A stretch of DNA of 64,000 bases from Azospirillum picis. GTDB lineage: Bacteria; Pseudomonadota; Alphaproteobacteria; Azospirillales; Azospirillaceae. The first letter of the stretch is position 1. Each line of letters opens with the position of its first letter. The stretch spans positions 62,001 through 126,000 of the forward strand of contig NZ_JAGINO010000010.1 of the NCBI RefSeq assembly GCF_017876115.1. Reading direction: 5' to 3'. The notes under the pieces were generated by a model. That model saw nothing but the letters and a program-made list of their open reading frames with translations, ran no database searches and had not been told where the DNA came from. Shown piece by piece: positions 51,903-63,270 of the stretch. The translations under genes were made by a program, and so were the position numbers.

Positions 51903-52301
51903 CCAGGAAATCGATTGCGGTCGGCGGCAAGCTAGCGGCTCCGCCCTCCCCCTTCAAGCATGGTGTCCAGGCAGGGTGTCGGGGTCCCCGCCGCCGGGGG
52001 GCGGCTGCGGGATCGCGGCGGGCCATGGCCGGGGCGGCCATTTCGTCACATGGTGCCGGTGGCACCGCATCGGCGACAGTGGCCGCGGAATGGCCGCCGC
52101 GCGGCAAACAAACCGTACACCGAGCCGGATATGTCCCTGGTGACCACGAATTGGAATGATTCGTACAAAACAGGGCCATAGGGGGCTTGGCGGAGTGCGC
52201 GCCCCGCGTATACCATCGCGGCCCCACCGTCGGCACTGCCTGGCGCGAACGCCCAAAGACGACCGACGGGCATCAGTACTCCGTTGAGGAACACGAGATC
52301 C
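51903..52301. promoter_or_regulatory. Divergent rph-maeB intergenic region
   Basis: 399 non-coding bases between divergent genes. An inverted repeat ACGAAT (52146-52151) with ATTCGT (52159-52164) lies 138 bases before the maeB ATG in a locally AT-richer patch (GAATTGGAATGATTCGTAC) and may be an operator or promoter element. Nothing else was recognised, and no good open frame is present. Confidence 0.35.
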
Positions 52302-54566
52302 ATGTCCGACACCAAACGCGTCACCGACGAGGAAGCCCTGCTGCTCCATTCCAGCGGCCGGCCCGGCAAGCTGGAAATCACGCCGACCAAGCCGCTGACC
52401 ACCCAACGCGACCTGTCGCTGGCCTATTCGCCGGGCGTCGCCGCCCCCTGCCTGCGCATCGCCGAGGATCCCTCGCTGGCCTACGACTACACGGCCAAGG
52501 GGAACATCGTCGCCATCATCTCCAACGGCACGGCGGTCCTGGGACTTGGCGACCTCGGCGCGCTCGCCGGCAAGCCGGTGATGGAAGGCAAGGCGGTGCT
52601 GTTCAAGCGCTTCGCCGACGTGGATGGCATCGACCTGGAGGTCGATACCCGCGACGTGGATGAATTCGTCAACTGCGTGCGGTTCCTCGGCCCCAGCTTC
52701 GGCGGCATCAACCTCGAAGACATCAAGGCGCCCGACTGCTTCATCATCGAGGAGCGCCTGCGCGAGCTGCTCGACATCCCGGTCTTCCACGACGACCAGC
52801 ACGGCACCGCGATCATCGCCGCCGCCGGCCTGATCAACGCCTGCGACATCACCGGCCGCAAGATCGAAGACGTGAAGATGGTGGTGAACGGCGCCGGGGC
52901 GGCGGGCATCGCCTGCGCCGAGCTGTTCTGCACGATGGGTGTTTCACGTGAAAACATCATCCTGTGCGACACCAAGGGCGTGGTCTACCGCGGCCGCACC
53001 AACGGCATGAACCAGTGGAAGTCGTCCTTCGCCGTCGCCACCGACAAGCGCACGCTGGAGGAGGCGGTCGCCGGCGCCGACGTCTTCGTCGGCCTGTCGG
53101 CGAAGGGAGCGATGACCCAGGAGATGGTCAAGTCGATGGCGCCCAAGCCCATCATCTTCGCGCTCGCCAACCCCGACCCCGAGATCACGCCGGAAGAGGT
53201 GAAGGCGGTGCGCGCCGACGCCATCGTCGCCACCGGACGGTCCGACTACCCCAACCAGGTCAACAACGTCCTGGGCTTCCCCTACCTGTTCCGCGGTGCG
53301 CTCGACGTCCGCGCCACCACCATCAACGAGGCGATGAAGGTCGCCGCCGCCCAGGCATTGGCGGCGCTGGCGCGCGAGGACGTGCCGGACGAGGTCGACG
53401 CCGCCTATTCCGGCCGCCGGCTGCGCTACGGCGCCGACTACATCATCCCGGTGCCGTTCGACCCGCGCCTGATCGTCACCGTGCCGGCCGCCGTCGCCCA
53501 GGCGGCGATGGAAAGCGGCGTGGCGCGCAAGCCGATCGTCGACCTCAGCGGCTACAAGCACTCGCTGCGCACCCGGCTTGATCCCACCGCCGACAGCCTG
53601 GAGCTGATCCTGGAGAAGGTGCGGGCCAATCCCCGCCGCGTCGTCTTCGCCGAGGGCGAGGAGGAGCGGACGATCCGTGCCGCCATGACCTTCCGCGCCG
53701 GCGGCTACGGCACGCCGGTGCTGATCGGCCGCGAGGAGGTGATCCGCGAGCAGCTCGCCGCCATGGGCCAGCCGAACGTCCAGTTCGAAATCCACAACGC
53801 CCGCCTGTCCGACGCCAACCGCCGCTATGCCGACCATCTCTACCGGCGGCTGCAGCGCAAGGGCGCGCTGCTGCGCGACTGCCAGCGGATGGTCAACCAG
53901 GACCGCAACGTCTTCGCCGCCTGCATGGTGGCCCAGGGCGACGCCCACGCCATGGTGACCGGCCTGACCCGCAGCTTCGGCGTCGCCTACGAGGAAATCC
54001 GCCGGGTCATCGACCCGAAGGCGAGCGAACCGGTGTTCGGCCTGCACCTGTCGATCACCCGCAACCGCACCGTCTTCATCGCCGACACCACCGTCCATTT
54101 CCGTCCCGACGGCAAGGCGCTGGCCGACATCGCGACGGGCGCGGCGGCCAAAGCCCGGCAGATGGGGCACGAGCCGCGGGTGGCGCTGCTGTCCTTCTCC
54201 AATTTCGGCCAGCCGCCGCATCCGAACACCGATCCGCTGCGCGAGGCACTGGCGATCCTCGACGGCCGCCGGGTCGATTTCGAGTATGACGGCGAGATGT
54301 CGGCCGACGTGGCGCTGGACTACGAGCTGATGAAGCGGGTCTATCCCTTCTCCCGGCTGTCCGGTCCGGCCAACGTGCTGATCATGCCCGGCCTGCATTC
54401 GGCCGACATCTCGGCCAAGCTGCTGAACAAGATGGCCGGCGGCCACATGATCGGCCCCCTGCTGATCGGCTTGGACAAACCCGCCCAGATCGTCACCATG
54501 GGCGCCACCGTCAACGACCTCGTCACCGCCGCCGCGCTGGCGGCGCATGACTCGCTGCCTTGGTGA
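52302..54566 (+). CDS. maeB: NADP-dependent malic enzyme with phosphotransacetylase-like domain
   Basis: 754 residues. The malic enzyme half (1-430) has [35 protein letters not shown] and the NAD(P) loop [15 protein letters not shown]. The C-terminal half (from about 435) is PTA-like ([20 protein letters not shown]). Such fusions are large multimers inhibited by acetyl-CoA. GAGGA at 52286-52290 supports the ATG. A parS-like site in the gene encodes [10 protein letters not shown]. Pyruvate formation suits organic-acid growth. Confidence 0.95.
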   Translation: MSDTKRVTDEEALLLHSSGRPGKLEITPTKPLTTQRDLSLAYSPGVAAPCLRIAEDPSLAYDYTAKGNIVAIISNGTAVLGLGDLGALAGKPVMEGKAVLFKRFADVDGIDLEVDTRDVDEFVNCVRFLGPSFGGINLEDIKAPDCFIIEERLRELLDIPVFHDDQHGTAIIAAAGLINACDITGRKIEDVKMVVNGAGAAGIACAELFCTMGVSRENIILCDTKGVVYRGRTNGMNQWKSSFAVATDKRTLEEAVAGADVFVGLSAKGAMTQEMVKSMAPKPIIFALANPDPEITPEEVKAVRADAIVATGRSDYPNQVNNVLGFPYLFRGALDVRATTINEAMKVAAAQALAALAREDVPDEVDAAYSGRRLRYGADYIIPVPFDPRLIVTVPAAVAQAAMESGVARKPIVDLSGYKHSLRTRLDPTADSLELILEKVRANPRRVVFAEGEEERTIRAAMTFRAGGYGTPVLIGREEVIREQLAAMGQPNVQFEIHNARLSDANRRYADHLYRRLQRKGALLRDCQRMVNQDRNVFAACMVAQGDAHAMVTGLTRSFGVAYEEIRRVIDPKASEPVFGLHLSITRNRTVFIADTTVHFRPDGKALADIATGAAAKARQMGHEPRVALLSFSNFGQPPHPNTDPLREALAILDGRRVDFEYDGEMSADVALDYELMKRVYPFSRLSGPANVLIMPGLHSADISAKLLNKMAGGHMIGPLLIGLDKPAQIVTMGATVNDLVTAAALAAHDSLPW
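52940..52955. other. parS-like ParB site 5 (imperfect, inside maeB)
   Basis: TGTTTCACGTGAAAAC keeps the central GTTTCACGTGAAA but differs from consensus at the right end (14 of 16). It is the furthest site from oriC, 18.3 kb away, and the weakest match apart from the half-site change. Confidence 0.7.
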
Positions 54567-54584
54567 GCGGCGACGACATTCCTT

Positions 54585-54650
54585 TCCCCATCCCTCTCCC
54601 GCGATCGGACGGACCTTCGGTCCGCCGAGGGCGCGGGAGGGTCAGGGAGA
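54585..54650. repeat. Interspersed palindromic repeat, copy 5 (short variant)
   Basis: TCCCCATCCCTCTCCCGCG ... CGCGGGAGGGTCAGGGAGA around an inner hairpin GGACGGACCTTCGGTCCGCC. It shares the variant centre with the copy at 26144. The right edge supplies the stop codon and last residues of the minus-strand GNAT gene. Confidence 0.8.
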
Positions 54651-55205
54651 CGGCAAAGCCTTGTAGAAGAAGGTCGTGTCGCAGAACCCGCCCCCGGGCC
54701 ACAGGGCATAGCCGGGAATGACCCCGACCTTGATCCAGCCGGCACGCGTGTAGAGCCGTTCGGCATCGGGCGATGCGGTGTCCAGCACCAGCAGGGTCTT
54801 GCCCGCGGCACGGGCGGCGTCCTCGGCGGCGTCCATCAGCGCCTTGCCGATACCGCGCCGCCGGGCACGGCTGTGCACCAGCATCTTGGACAGGTCGGCC
54901 CGGTGGGGCTGGTTCGGCGGCTGCTGGACGACAAGCTGGACGGTGCCGAGTACCCCCTCCCCGTCCTCCGCCACCAGCAGGATGCGTTCCCCCCGCTCAA
55001 CGCCCGCGGCCACCTCCCGCCAGAAGCCTTCGGCGGTGCCGCGGTCGAAGGGCGCCATGAAACTCACCGAGGCTCCCCCCTCGACGCAGTCGAGCAGCAC
55101 CCCGGCCAGGGCCGGCACGGCATCCCGCGCCTCGGCACCCGCCAGCACACGAACTTTCACGGCGCCCGGCCCAGGCGCCGCAGCGTGAAGACAGGTCTCG
55201 TCCAT
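54642..55205 (-). CDS. GNAT family N-acetyltransferase
   Basis: 187 residues starting MDETCLHAAAPGPG with GAGGAG upstream. Acetyl-CoA motif ADLSKMLVHSRARRRGIGKA and LLVLDTASPDAERLYTRAGW. Ends GGGFCDTTFFYKALPSP; the last four codons and the TGA fall in the palindromic repeat. Resembles aminoglycoside/antibiotic-type GNATs, but the substrate cannot be assigned. Co-transcribed with the XRE-cupin regulator, 10 bases upstream. Confidence 0.88.
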   Translation of the reverse strand: MDETCLHAAAPGPGAVKVRVLAGAEARDAVPALAGVLLDCVEGGASVSFMAPFDRGTAEGFWREVAAGVERGERILLVAEDGEGVLGTVQLVVQQPPNQPHRADLSKMLVHSRARRRGIGKALMDAAEDAARAAGKTLLVLDTASPDAERLYTRAGWIKVGVIPGYALWPGGGFCDTTFFYKALPSP

Positions 55206-55215
55206 GACGGGCTCC

Positions 55216-55836
55216 TCAGCGTTTAACGGCGTTTGGCTTGCGCGCACTCTCGGTGGTCAGCGCCACGATGTAGCGGGCCGGCAGGCTGGTCGGGTTGTGG
55301 TAGCCGACCGGCCGGTCGAGCCGCATGGCGAGGCAGTCGCCGGCCGACAGGCGGTGCGTCTCGTCCCCGACGGTCAGGTCGATGGTGCCTTCCAGCACAT
55401 AGACCTGCTGGTCGATCACGGCGGCGCGGGCGGCGCTGTCGTAGGTCACGCGGGCGTCAGGCGGCAGATCCACTTCCACCAGTTCGATCGGCGACGGGAA
55501 ACCGGGTGGCGACAGGTTGCGGCGGCGGTAGCGGGTGGCGGGATCCTGCCACGTGACCTGATCGTCGCGGCGGACGACCGGCTTGGCGTCGGCGCGTTCG
55601 GCGTCGGCGAACAGCGAGGCCAGCGTGACCCCGAGCCCGGCGGCCAGCCGGTCCAGCACGCTCGCGGTCGGGCTGCTCTCCCCCCGCTCGATCAGCGAGA
55701 TCATCGAGCGGCTGACGCCCGAGCGCTCCGCCAGCCCATCGAGCGTCAGGCCCTGGTCGGAGCGCAGCGCCCGCAGGCGGGCGGCTAGGCGGCTGTCTAT
55801 GGTCGGAAGCGTTTCATCCATTAAGATAGAATGCAT
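55216..55836 (-). CDS. XRE-family regulator with cupin sensor domain
   Basis: 206 residues. HTH_3 at 15-72 (LAARLRALRSDQGLTLDGLA, SRSMISLIERGESSPTASVL) and C-terminal cupin_2 (VYVLEGTIDLTVGDETHRLS, GDCLAMRLDRPVGYHNPT). Start at 55836 has AGGAA upstream; an ATG at 55821 is possible. It probably senses a small ligand and controls itself and the GNAT gene. A palindrome TCCAG-TTTC-CTGGA at 55838-55851 covers the ribosome site and may be its operator. Confidence 0.88.
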   Translation of the reverse strand: MHSILMDETLPTIDSRLAARLRALRSDQGLTLDGLAERSGVSRSMISLIERGESSPTASVLDRLAAGLGVTLASLFADAERADAKPVVRRDDQVTWQDPATRYRRRNLSPPGFPSPIELVEVDLPPDARVTYDSAARAAVIDQQVYVLEGTIDLTVGDETHRLSAGDCLAMRLDRPVGYHNPTSLPARYIVALTTESARKPNAVKR

Positions 55837-55837
55837 A

Positions 55838-55851
55838 TCCAGTTTCCTGGA
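55838..55851. promoter_or_regulatory. Palindrome at the XRE-cupin start
   Basis: TCCAG and CTGGA around TTTC, directly in front of the minus-strand start codon and overlapping its Shine-Dalgarno. Candidate autoregulatory operator; also in the divergent gap to phoR. Confidence 0.4.
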
Positions 55852-55974
55852 GTCAACGCCGTCCCGCACAATCGCCCGCGTGAATCTTTTATGACCGGCA
55901 CGCGGGGCCGCCGGCCATGGTGTAGAAGGGTTCATCCTGTCCGCCACGTCCATCCGAACCCTGGTGCCGTCCCC

Positions 55975-57513
55975 ATGCGCCCGAAGGCATCCTTGCCAAC
56001 CCCGCTGCTGATCGCCGTCCTGCTGATGCTGGTGCCGCTGCTGGGCGTCACCGCGCTGGCCGTCCATGCCGAAGCCCTGCATGGCGGGCTGGCACTGATC
56101 GCCGGCGTTGCGGCGCTGGGCGGGGCGATCCTGGTGGTGCGGACCTATCGCCGCGATGCCGACGCGGTGACCGACTATGCCGCCCGGCTGGCCGAGAGCG
56201 ACGGGCCGCTGCCGCCCGGCGGGACCCCGCCGGCCCTGCGGGCGCTGGCCGCCACCATCGGCCGGCTGCACCGGGCCGGGCTGCGCCGGACAGAACGGGT
56301 GCGGCTGCAACTCGATGCCGACGAGGCGGTGATCGACGCCCTGCCCGCCCCGCTGCTGCTGATGGACGCCGACCGCCAGGTGGTGCGCGCCAACCTCGCC
56401 GCCCGCGACCTGTTCGGGGCGAAGGTGGTGGACCGCGACCTTGCCGGCTCCCTGCGCACCCCCGCCGTGCTGGAGGCGGTGGACTCCGTCCTGCGCGGCG
56501 GCACCTCGCGCGTCATCGACTTCACCCTGCCGGTGCCGGTCGAGCGCAGCTTCGAGGCCCAGGTGAAGCCGTTCCAGCGGCTGGTGCCGGAGCCCGATCC
56601 CTCGCTGATCGACGGTGAGCTGGAGGAGGAGCCGGAGCCGCGGCCGCCGGTTCCGGCGCGCATGGCGATCCTGACGCTGCACGACGTCACCGCCGCCCGC
56701 CGCTCGGAACAGATGCGCGCCGACTTTATCGCCAACGCCAGCCACGAGTTGCGCACGCCGCTGTCCTCGCTGCTCGGCTTCATCGAGACGCTGCGCGGCC
56801 CGGCGCGCGACGACCAGGAGGCGCAGGACCGCTTCCTGTCGATCATGCACGACCAGGCCAGCCGCATGACCCGGCTGGTCAACGACCTGCTGTCGCTGTC
56901 CCGCATCGAACTGGACGAGCACATGCCGCCCGGCGGCCGTGTCGACGTGGTGGAGGAGCTGGAGAACGTCATCGCCGCCCTGGAGCTGAAGGCGGCCCAG
57001 CGCCGGATCCGCCTGCGGCTGGAGGCGCCGGAGGACGTGCCGCGCGTCGTCGGCGACGAGGACCAGTTGACACAGGTCTTCCAGAACCTGGTCAGCAACG
57101 CGATCAAATACACGCGGGAGGACACCGAGGTGACCGTCACCGTGGCGGCGGTGGACGGAACCCTGATCGGCTTCGCCGGCCTGCCGCCGGCGCCCGGCGC
57201 CAAGGATCGCCGCAGCGCGCGCGGCACCGGCATGGTGTCGGTCTCGGTGCGCGACCGCGGCGACGGGATCGCCCGCACCCACCTGCCGCGCCTGACCGAG
57301 CGCTTCTACCGGGTCGACGCCGCGCGGTCGCGGGCGATGGGCGGCACCGGGCTGGGGCTCGCCATCGTCAAGCACATCCTGAACCGGCATCGCGGCCGGC
57401 TGACCATCGAAAGCGAGGTCGGGGCCGGCAGCGCCTTCACGGTCTATCTTCCCGCGGCGTGCCCCGCCGGGGCGGAGCTGTCGGGCGACGGGGAACGGCG
57501 CAAGGCGGGTTGA
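55975..57513 (+). CDS. phoR: Phosphate regulon sensor histidine kinase PhoR
   Basis: 512 residues from ATG 55975. Two N-terminal membrane helices (12-30, 36-55), a PAS-like domain near 110-240 (VIDALPAPLLLMDADRQVVR), the H-box FIANASHELRTPLSSLLGFI with H257, N-box NLVSNAIKYTRED, G boxes RDRGDGI and GGTGLGLAIVKHI. It phosphorylates PhoB when phosphate is low. It precedes pstS, with a Pho box between them. A longer in-frame reading to 55831 lacks family sequence. Confidence 0.93.
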   Translation: MRPKASLPTPLLIAVLLMLVPLLGVTALAVHAEALHGGLALIAGVAALGGAILVVRTYRRDADAVTDYAARLAESDGPLPPGGTPPALRALAATIGRLHRAGLRRTERVRLQLDADEAVIDALPAPLLLMDADRQVVRANLAARDLFGAKVVDRDLAGSLRTPAVLEAVDSVLRGGTSRVIDFTLPVPVERSFEAQVKPFQRLVPEPDPSLIDGELEEEPEPRPPVPARMAILTLHDVTAARRSEQMRADFIANASHELRTPLSSLLGFIETLRGPARDDQEAQDRFLSIMHDQASRMTRLVNDLLSLSRIELDEHMPPGGRVDVVEELENVIAALELKAAQRRIRLRLEAPEDVPRVVGDEDQLTQVFQNLVSNAIKYTREDTEVTVTVAAVDGTLIGFAGLPPAPGAKDRRSARGTGMVSVSVRDRGDGIARTHLPRLTERFYRVDAARSRAMGGTGLGLAIVKHILNRHRGRLTIESEVGAGSAFTVYLPAACPAGAELSGDGERRKAG

Positions 57514-57529
57514 CGGAGGTTCCATGACG

Positions 57530-57559
57530 GTGTCATGAAACCGTCATAAAAATGTAATC
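57530..57559 (+). promoter_or_regulatory. Pho box in front of pstS
   Basis: Three heptamers phased exactly 11 bases apart: TGTCATG (57531), CGTCATA (57542) and TGTAATC (57553), close to the CTGTCAT direct-repeat Pho box. A TATCGT at 57580-57585 could be the -10. It should bind phosphorylated PhoB and turn on pstSCAB-phoB. Confidence 0.82.
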
Positions 57560-57627
57560 AATCGGTCGTCCTCCCGGTCTATCGTCCGCGCCAGCCCAGC
57601 CGACCATTCCCCGCAGGAGGGGCAAGC

Positions 57628-58731
57628 GTGACCATCCGGATGCAAGCGATCGCCCGCTCCCCTGCCCGCCCCCACGGTCCCTCCGTGGCGGCGGCCGCCG
57701 TGGTCGTGGCCGGCCTGGCCGCCGCGGCCGCCGTGCCGACGGCCGCCGTCGCCCAGACCCGCGACCAGATCCGCATCGTCGGCTCCTCCACCGTCTTCCC
57801 CTTCACCACCGCGGTCGCCGAGGCCTTCGGGCGGTCCGGGCGCTACAAGACCCCGGTGGTGGAATCCACCGGCACCGGCGGCGGCCTGAAGCTGTTCTGC
57901 GCCGGCGTCGGTCCCGCCCATCCCGACATCGCCGACGCGTCGCGCCGGATCAGGAAGTCCGAGGCCGACCAGTGCGCCGCCAACGGCGTGACGGCGGTCA
58001 CGGAGCTGAAGATCGGCTATGACGGCATCGCGCTCGCCTCGTCGAAGCGGACGGCGCCGGCGCCGCTGTCGACCGCCATCCTGTGGCGGGCGCTGGCGAA
58101 GGAGGTCCCCGGGACCGGTGCCGCCGCCGGCCGGATGGTGGCCAACCCGTACCGGCTGTGGTCCGACATCGATCCGTCGCTGCCGAAGGCGCCGATCGAG
58201 GTGCTGGGGCCGCCGCCGACCTCGGGAACGCGCGACACCTTCAACGAGCTGGTGATGCTGGAGGGCTGTCGGAAGCTTCCCGATGTGGCGGCGCTGATCG
58301 CCGACGAGACGGCGCGGGAGCGCGCCTGCATGACCATCCGCGAGGACGGCGCCTATGTCGAGGTCGGCGAGAACGACAACCTGATCGTCCAGAAGCTGGG
58401 GGCGAACCCGGGCGCCTTCGGCGTCTTCGGCTACAGCTACCTCGACCAGAACCGGGATTCGCTGCAGGCCGCCAGGATGGACGGGGTCGAGCTGACGCCC
58501 GAGACGGTGGCCGCCGGGCGGTACGAGCTGTCGCGTCCGCTCTACATCTACGTCAAGAACGCCCATGCCGGCGTCATTCCGGGGATCCGCGACTTCATCC
58601 GCGAATACACCTCCGAGCGCGCGCTGGGCGACGACGGCTACCTGCTCGACAAGGGCCTGATCCCCGAGCCGACGGCGCTGCGCGAGGCCGCCCGCGTCGA
58701 GGCGGTGAACCTGACGCCGTTCCAGTTCTGA
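57628..58731 (+). CDS. pstS: Phosphate ABC transporter substrate-binding protein PstS
   Basis: 367 residues from GTG 57628 with AGGAGGGG upstream. Signal peptide ending AAVAQ (about residue 42). Mature protein has the phosphate-binding RIVGSSTVFPFTTAVAEAF, STGTGGGLKLFCAG and PPPTSGTRDTFNELVM. High-affinity periplasmic phosphate receptor of the Pst system. The protein is of the longer alphaproteobacterial type. Confidence 0.95.
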   Translation: MTIRMQAIARSPARPHGPSVAAAAVVVAGLAAAAAVPTAAVAQTRDQIRIVGSSTVFPFTTAVAEAFGRSGRYKTPVVESTGTGGGLKLFCAGVGPAHPDIADASRRIRKSEADQCAANGVTAVTELKIGYDGIALASSKRTAPAPLSTAILWRALAKEVPGTGAAAGRMVANPYRLWSDIDPSLPKAPIEVLGPPPTSGTRDTFNELVMLEGCRKLPDVAALIADETARERACMTIREDGAYVEVGENDNLIVQKLGANPGAFGVFGYSYLDQNRDSLQAARMDGVELTPETVAAGRYELSRPLYIYVKNAHAGVIPGIRDFIREYTSERALGDDGYLLDKGLIPEPTALREAARVEAVNLTPFQF

Positions 58732-58750
58732 CCCCAGCCCGAGCGACCGC

Positions 58751-60133
58751 ATGCAGCCCACCCTCCTCGCCCTGACCCTCGTCCTGCTCACCGTGATCGG
58801 CTTCCTGGCCGGCCGGTCGCGGGCGGCGGCGTCCGTCGGCGGTCGGGTGGCGGAGCTGCATTCCGTGCCGTCCTACCACGGGCTCTACGTCGCGCTGTGG
58901 GCCGGGCTGCCGGCGCTGCTGCTCTTCGTCGCCTGGACGGCCTCGGAAGGCTGGCTGGCGATGCAGCTCGTGCTGTCCGGCCTGCCCGACCGCCTGACCG
59001 CCGGCGACGTGCAGTCGCTGAGCCTGCTCAAGGCCGACATCCTCAATCTCGCGCGCGGCATCTCGACCGGACGCGAACCCGATCCCGCGGTGGCCGAGGC
59101 GGCGCGGCGCTACGGCGCCCTGCGCGACCTTGCCGGCTGGAGCCTGCTCGCCGTCGGCGCCAGCCTCGCCGTCGCCGGCCTCGCCTGGGGGCGCCACCGC
59201 ATCGGCCCCGACCTGCGCGCCCGGCCGGCGGTGGAGCGGGTGGTGCGGGCGGCGCTGGTCGTCTGCTCGCTGGTCGCCATCCTGACCACGGTGGGGATCG
59301 TGCTGTCGCTGCTGTTCGAGGCGCTGCGCTTCTTCAGCATCGTCTCGCCGGCCGACTTCCTGTTCGGCACGCACTGGAGTCCCCAGGTGGCGATGCGGGC
59401 CGACCAGGTCGGCTCCAGCGGCTCGTTCGGCGCGCTCCCGCTGTTCGCCGGCACGCTGCTGGTCACCGTGGTGGCGATGACGGTGGCGGTGCCGGTCGGG
59501 CTGATGGCGGCGATCTACCTGTCGGAATATGCCGGGCGCGGCATGCGCACCTGGCTGAAGCCGACCCTGGAGATCCTGGCCGGCATCCCGACCGTGGTCT
59601 ACGGCTTCTTCGCCGCGCTGACGATGGCGCCGGCCGTCCGCGCCGCCGGCGAAGCACTGGGGCTGGACGTCAGTTCGGAATCGGCGCTGGCGGCCGGGAT
59701 CGTCATGGGGGTGATGATCATCCCCTTCGTCAGCTCGCTGTCGGACGACGTCATCAACGCGGTGCCGCAATCCTTGCGCGACGGCTCCTACGGGCTGGGC
59801 GCCACCAAGTCGGAGACCATCAGGCAGGTGGTGCTGCCGGCGGCGCTGCCCGGCGTCGTGGCGGCGGTGATGCTGGCGGTCAGCCGCGCCATCGGCGAGA
59901 CGATGATCGTCACCATGGCGTCCGGCCTGACCGCCAACCTGACCGCCAACCCGCTGCAGGCGGTGACCACCGTCACCACCCAGGTCGCCGCCCTGCTGGT
60001 CGGCGACCAGGAGTTCGACAGCCCGAAGACGCTGTCGGCCTTCGGCCTCGGCCTCGTGCTGTTCCTCGTCACCCTCTGCCTCAACGTGGTCGCCCTGCGG
60101 GTGGTCCGGACCTATCGCGAACGCTATGACTGA
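58751..60133 (+). CDS. pstC: Phosphate ABC transporter permease PstC
   Basis: 460 residues. Eight or so membrane helices; BPD transporter domain from about 230 with EAA motif SLRDGSYGLGATKSETIRQV. The first 150 residues are an extra segment, with two helices and a periplasmic loop, found in alphaproteobacterial PstC. The last 8 bases overlap pstA. Forms the channel with PstA. Confidence 0.93.
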   Translation: MQPTLLALTLVLLTVIGFLAGRSRAAASVGGRVAELHSVPSYHGLYVALWAGLPALLLFVAWTASEGWLAMQLVLSGLPDRLTAGDVQSLSLLKADILNLARGISTGREPDPAVAEAARRYGALRDLAGWSLLAVGASLAVAGLAWGRHRIGPDLRARPAVERVVRAALVVCSLVAILTTVGIVLSLLFEALRFFSIVSPADFLFGTHWSPQVAMRADQVGSSGSFGALPLFAGTLLVTVVAMTVAVPVGLMAAIYLSEYAGRGMRTWLKPTLEILAGIPTVVYGFFAALTMAPAVRAAGEALGLDVSSESALAAGIVMGVMIIPFVSSLSDDVINAVPQSLRDGSYGLGATKSETIRQVVLPAALPGVVAAVMLAVSRAIGETMIVTMASGLTANLTANPLQAVTTVTTQVAALLVGDQEFDSPKTLSAFGLGLVLFLVTLCLNVVALRVVRTYRERYD

Positions 60134-61439
60134 CCTCATCGAGCGGGAGACGGCGGCGGTGCCGCCCGCCCCGGTCCGGGCCGCCGGGCCGAGGTCGCAC
60201 TACAAGGGCGAGGCCTTCGCCCGCCGCCTGCGCGCGCGCCATGCCGCCGAGCGCCGCTTCCGGCGGGCCGGGGCCGCGGCGGTGGCGGTGGCGGCGCTGA
60301 TGCTGGTGCTGCTGATCGGCTCCATCGCCGCCAGGGGGGCGAGCGCCTTCTGGGAAACGCGCATCCGGCTGGAGGTCGCGCTGGACCCGGCCGAGGTCGC
60401 GAGCGGCAACTACACCGCCCCGCTGCGCCGGGCGCTTCATGCGCAGTTCCCGCAGGTGACCGACCGCGCCGGCCGGCGCGTGCTGAACGACCTGCTGTCC
60501 TCCGGCGCGCCCTACGAGCTGGAGGCGATGGTCGCCCGCGATCCGGCGATGGTCGGCACGGTGAGGACCGTCTGGGTGCGCGCCGACGACGAGATCGACC
60601 AGCTCGCGAAGGGCCATTACCGCCGCGACCTGCCGGAGGGCGAGCGCGGCCTCAGCGACGCCAAGGTCGCCGCCGCCGATGCGCTGGCGGCGGCCGGCGC
60701 GCTGGCCCAGGGCTTCAACACGACGCTGTTCACCGCCGGCGACAGCCGCGAGCCCGAGCAGGCCGGCATGGGCGGGGCCATCGTCGGCTCGCTGCTGACG
60801 CTGCTGGTCACCATGCTGCTGTCGGTGCCGGTCGGCATCGCCGCCGCCGTCTACCTGGAGGAGTTCGCGCCGAAGAACCGCTGGACCGGCCTGATCGAGG
60901 TGAACATCAACAACCTCGCGGCGGTGCCGTCGATCATCTTCGGCCTGCTCGGCCTCGCGGTGTTCCTCGGCTTCTTCGGCCTGCCGCGCTCGGCCCCGCT
61001 GGTCGGCGGCCTGGTGATGGCGCTGATGACCCTGCCGGTCATCATCATCGCCGCGCGCGCCGCGTTGCGGGCGGTGCCGCCGTCGATCCGCGACGCCGCG
61101 CTGGCCATCGGCGCCTCGCCGCTGCAGACGGTGCTGCACCATGTGCTGCCGCTCGCCCTGCCGGGCATCCTGACCGGCACGATCATCGGCATGGCCCGCG
61201 CCCTGGGCGAGACCGCGCCGCTGCTGATGATCGGCATGGTCGCCTTCATCGTCGACATCCCGCACGGGCTGACCGACAGCGCCACCGTGCTGCCGGTGCA
61301 GATCTACATGTGGGCCGACAGCCCCGAGCGCGCCTTCACCGAGCGCACCTCCGCGGCGATCCTGGTCCTGCTGGGCTTCCTGGTCCTGCTGAACGGGGTG
61401 GCGGTGATCCTGCGCCGGATTTTCGAGAGACGGTGGTGA
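60126..61439 (+). CDS. pstA: Phosphate ABC transporter permease PstA
   Basis: 437 residues. One N-terminal helix (60-85 in the translated region), a large periplasmic loop of about 110 residues (DUF3333-like), then the permease domain ([20 protein letters not shown]) with EAA loop [20 protein letters not shown]. Overlaps pstC by 8 bases and reaches the pstB start region. Confidence 0.93.
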   Translation: MTDLIERETAAVPPAPVRAAGPRSHYKGEAFARRLRARHAAERRFRRAGAAAVAVAALMLVLLIGSIAARGASAFWETRIRLEVALDPAEVASGNYTAPLRRALHAQFPQVTDRAGRRVLNDLLSSGAPYELEAMVARDPAMVGTVRTVWVRADDEIDQLAKGHYRRDLPEGERGLSDAKVAAADALAAAGALAQGFNTTLFTAGDSREPEQAGMGGAIVGSLLTLLVTMLLSVPVGIAAAVYLEEFAPKNRWTGLIEVNINNLAAVPSIIFGLLGLAVFLGFFGLPRSAPLVGGLVMALMTLPVIIIAARAALRAVPPSIRDAALAIGASPLQTVLHHVLPLALPGILTGTIIGMARALGETAPLLMIGMVAFIVDIPHGLTDSATVLPVQIYMWADSPERAFTERTSAAILVLLGFLVLLNGVAVILRRIFERRW

Positions 61440-61444
61440 ACGCC

Positions 61445-62263
<819 letters not shown>

Positions 62264-62363
62264 GCCCCGGCAATCCTTCTTCCCGTCCTCCCTATTCCTC
62301 CCGTGTTGAAAAGGCTGTGCCATGCCGGTTAACGTCGAGACGCGCGCCGTGAACGGAGCCACC

Positions 62364-63068
<705 letters not shown>

Positions 63069-63084
63069 GGTCTGCCGCGGATTC

Positions 63085-63205
63085 CCCCTCCCTAACCCTC
63101 CCCCGCTTTGCGGGAGAGGGGACTGCCGCTGCTCTGCGGATCGGTTCATGCGGACAAGGATCCTGCCCCCTCTCCCGCAAAGCGGGGGAGGGATGGGGAG
63201 GGGGA
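63085..63205. repeat. Interspersed palindromic repeat, copy 6 (full length, forward)
   Basis: Left arm CCCTCCCTAACCCTCCCCCG with hairpin GCTTTGCGGGAGAGGGG, spacer containing ACTGCCGCTGCTCTGCGGAT and CGGTTCATGCGGACAAGGAT, right arm CCCTCTCCCGCAAAGCGGGG. Nearly the reverse complement of the copy at 38446. It lies 17 bases after phoB and probably ends its transcript structure. Confidence 0.88.
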
Positions 63206-63270
63206 ATATAGTACACCGCCAGTCCAACGCCCCGCTGCCATCCGCCGCCGGCCCGCGCTACACTGCCCCC

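Noticed and set aside
51903..52301. Hidden small gene in the rph-maeB gap
   Set aside because: No frame with start, Shine-Dalgarno and plausible composition; best read as regulatory sequence.
55837..57525. Extension of the XRE-cupin frame to 769 codons
   Set aside because: The added 560 residues are antisense to phoR and lack any domain. A start with Shine-Dalgarno exists at 55836.
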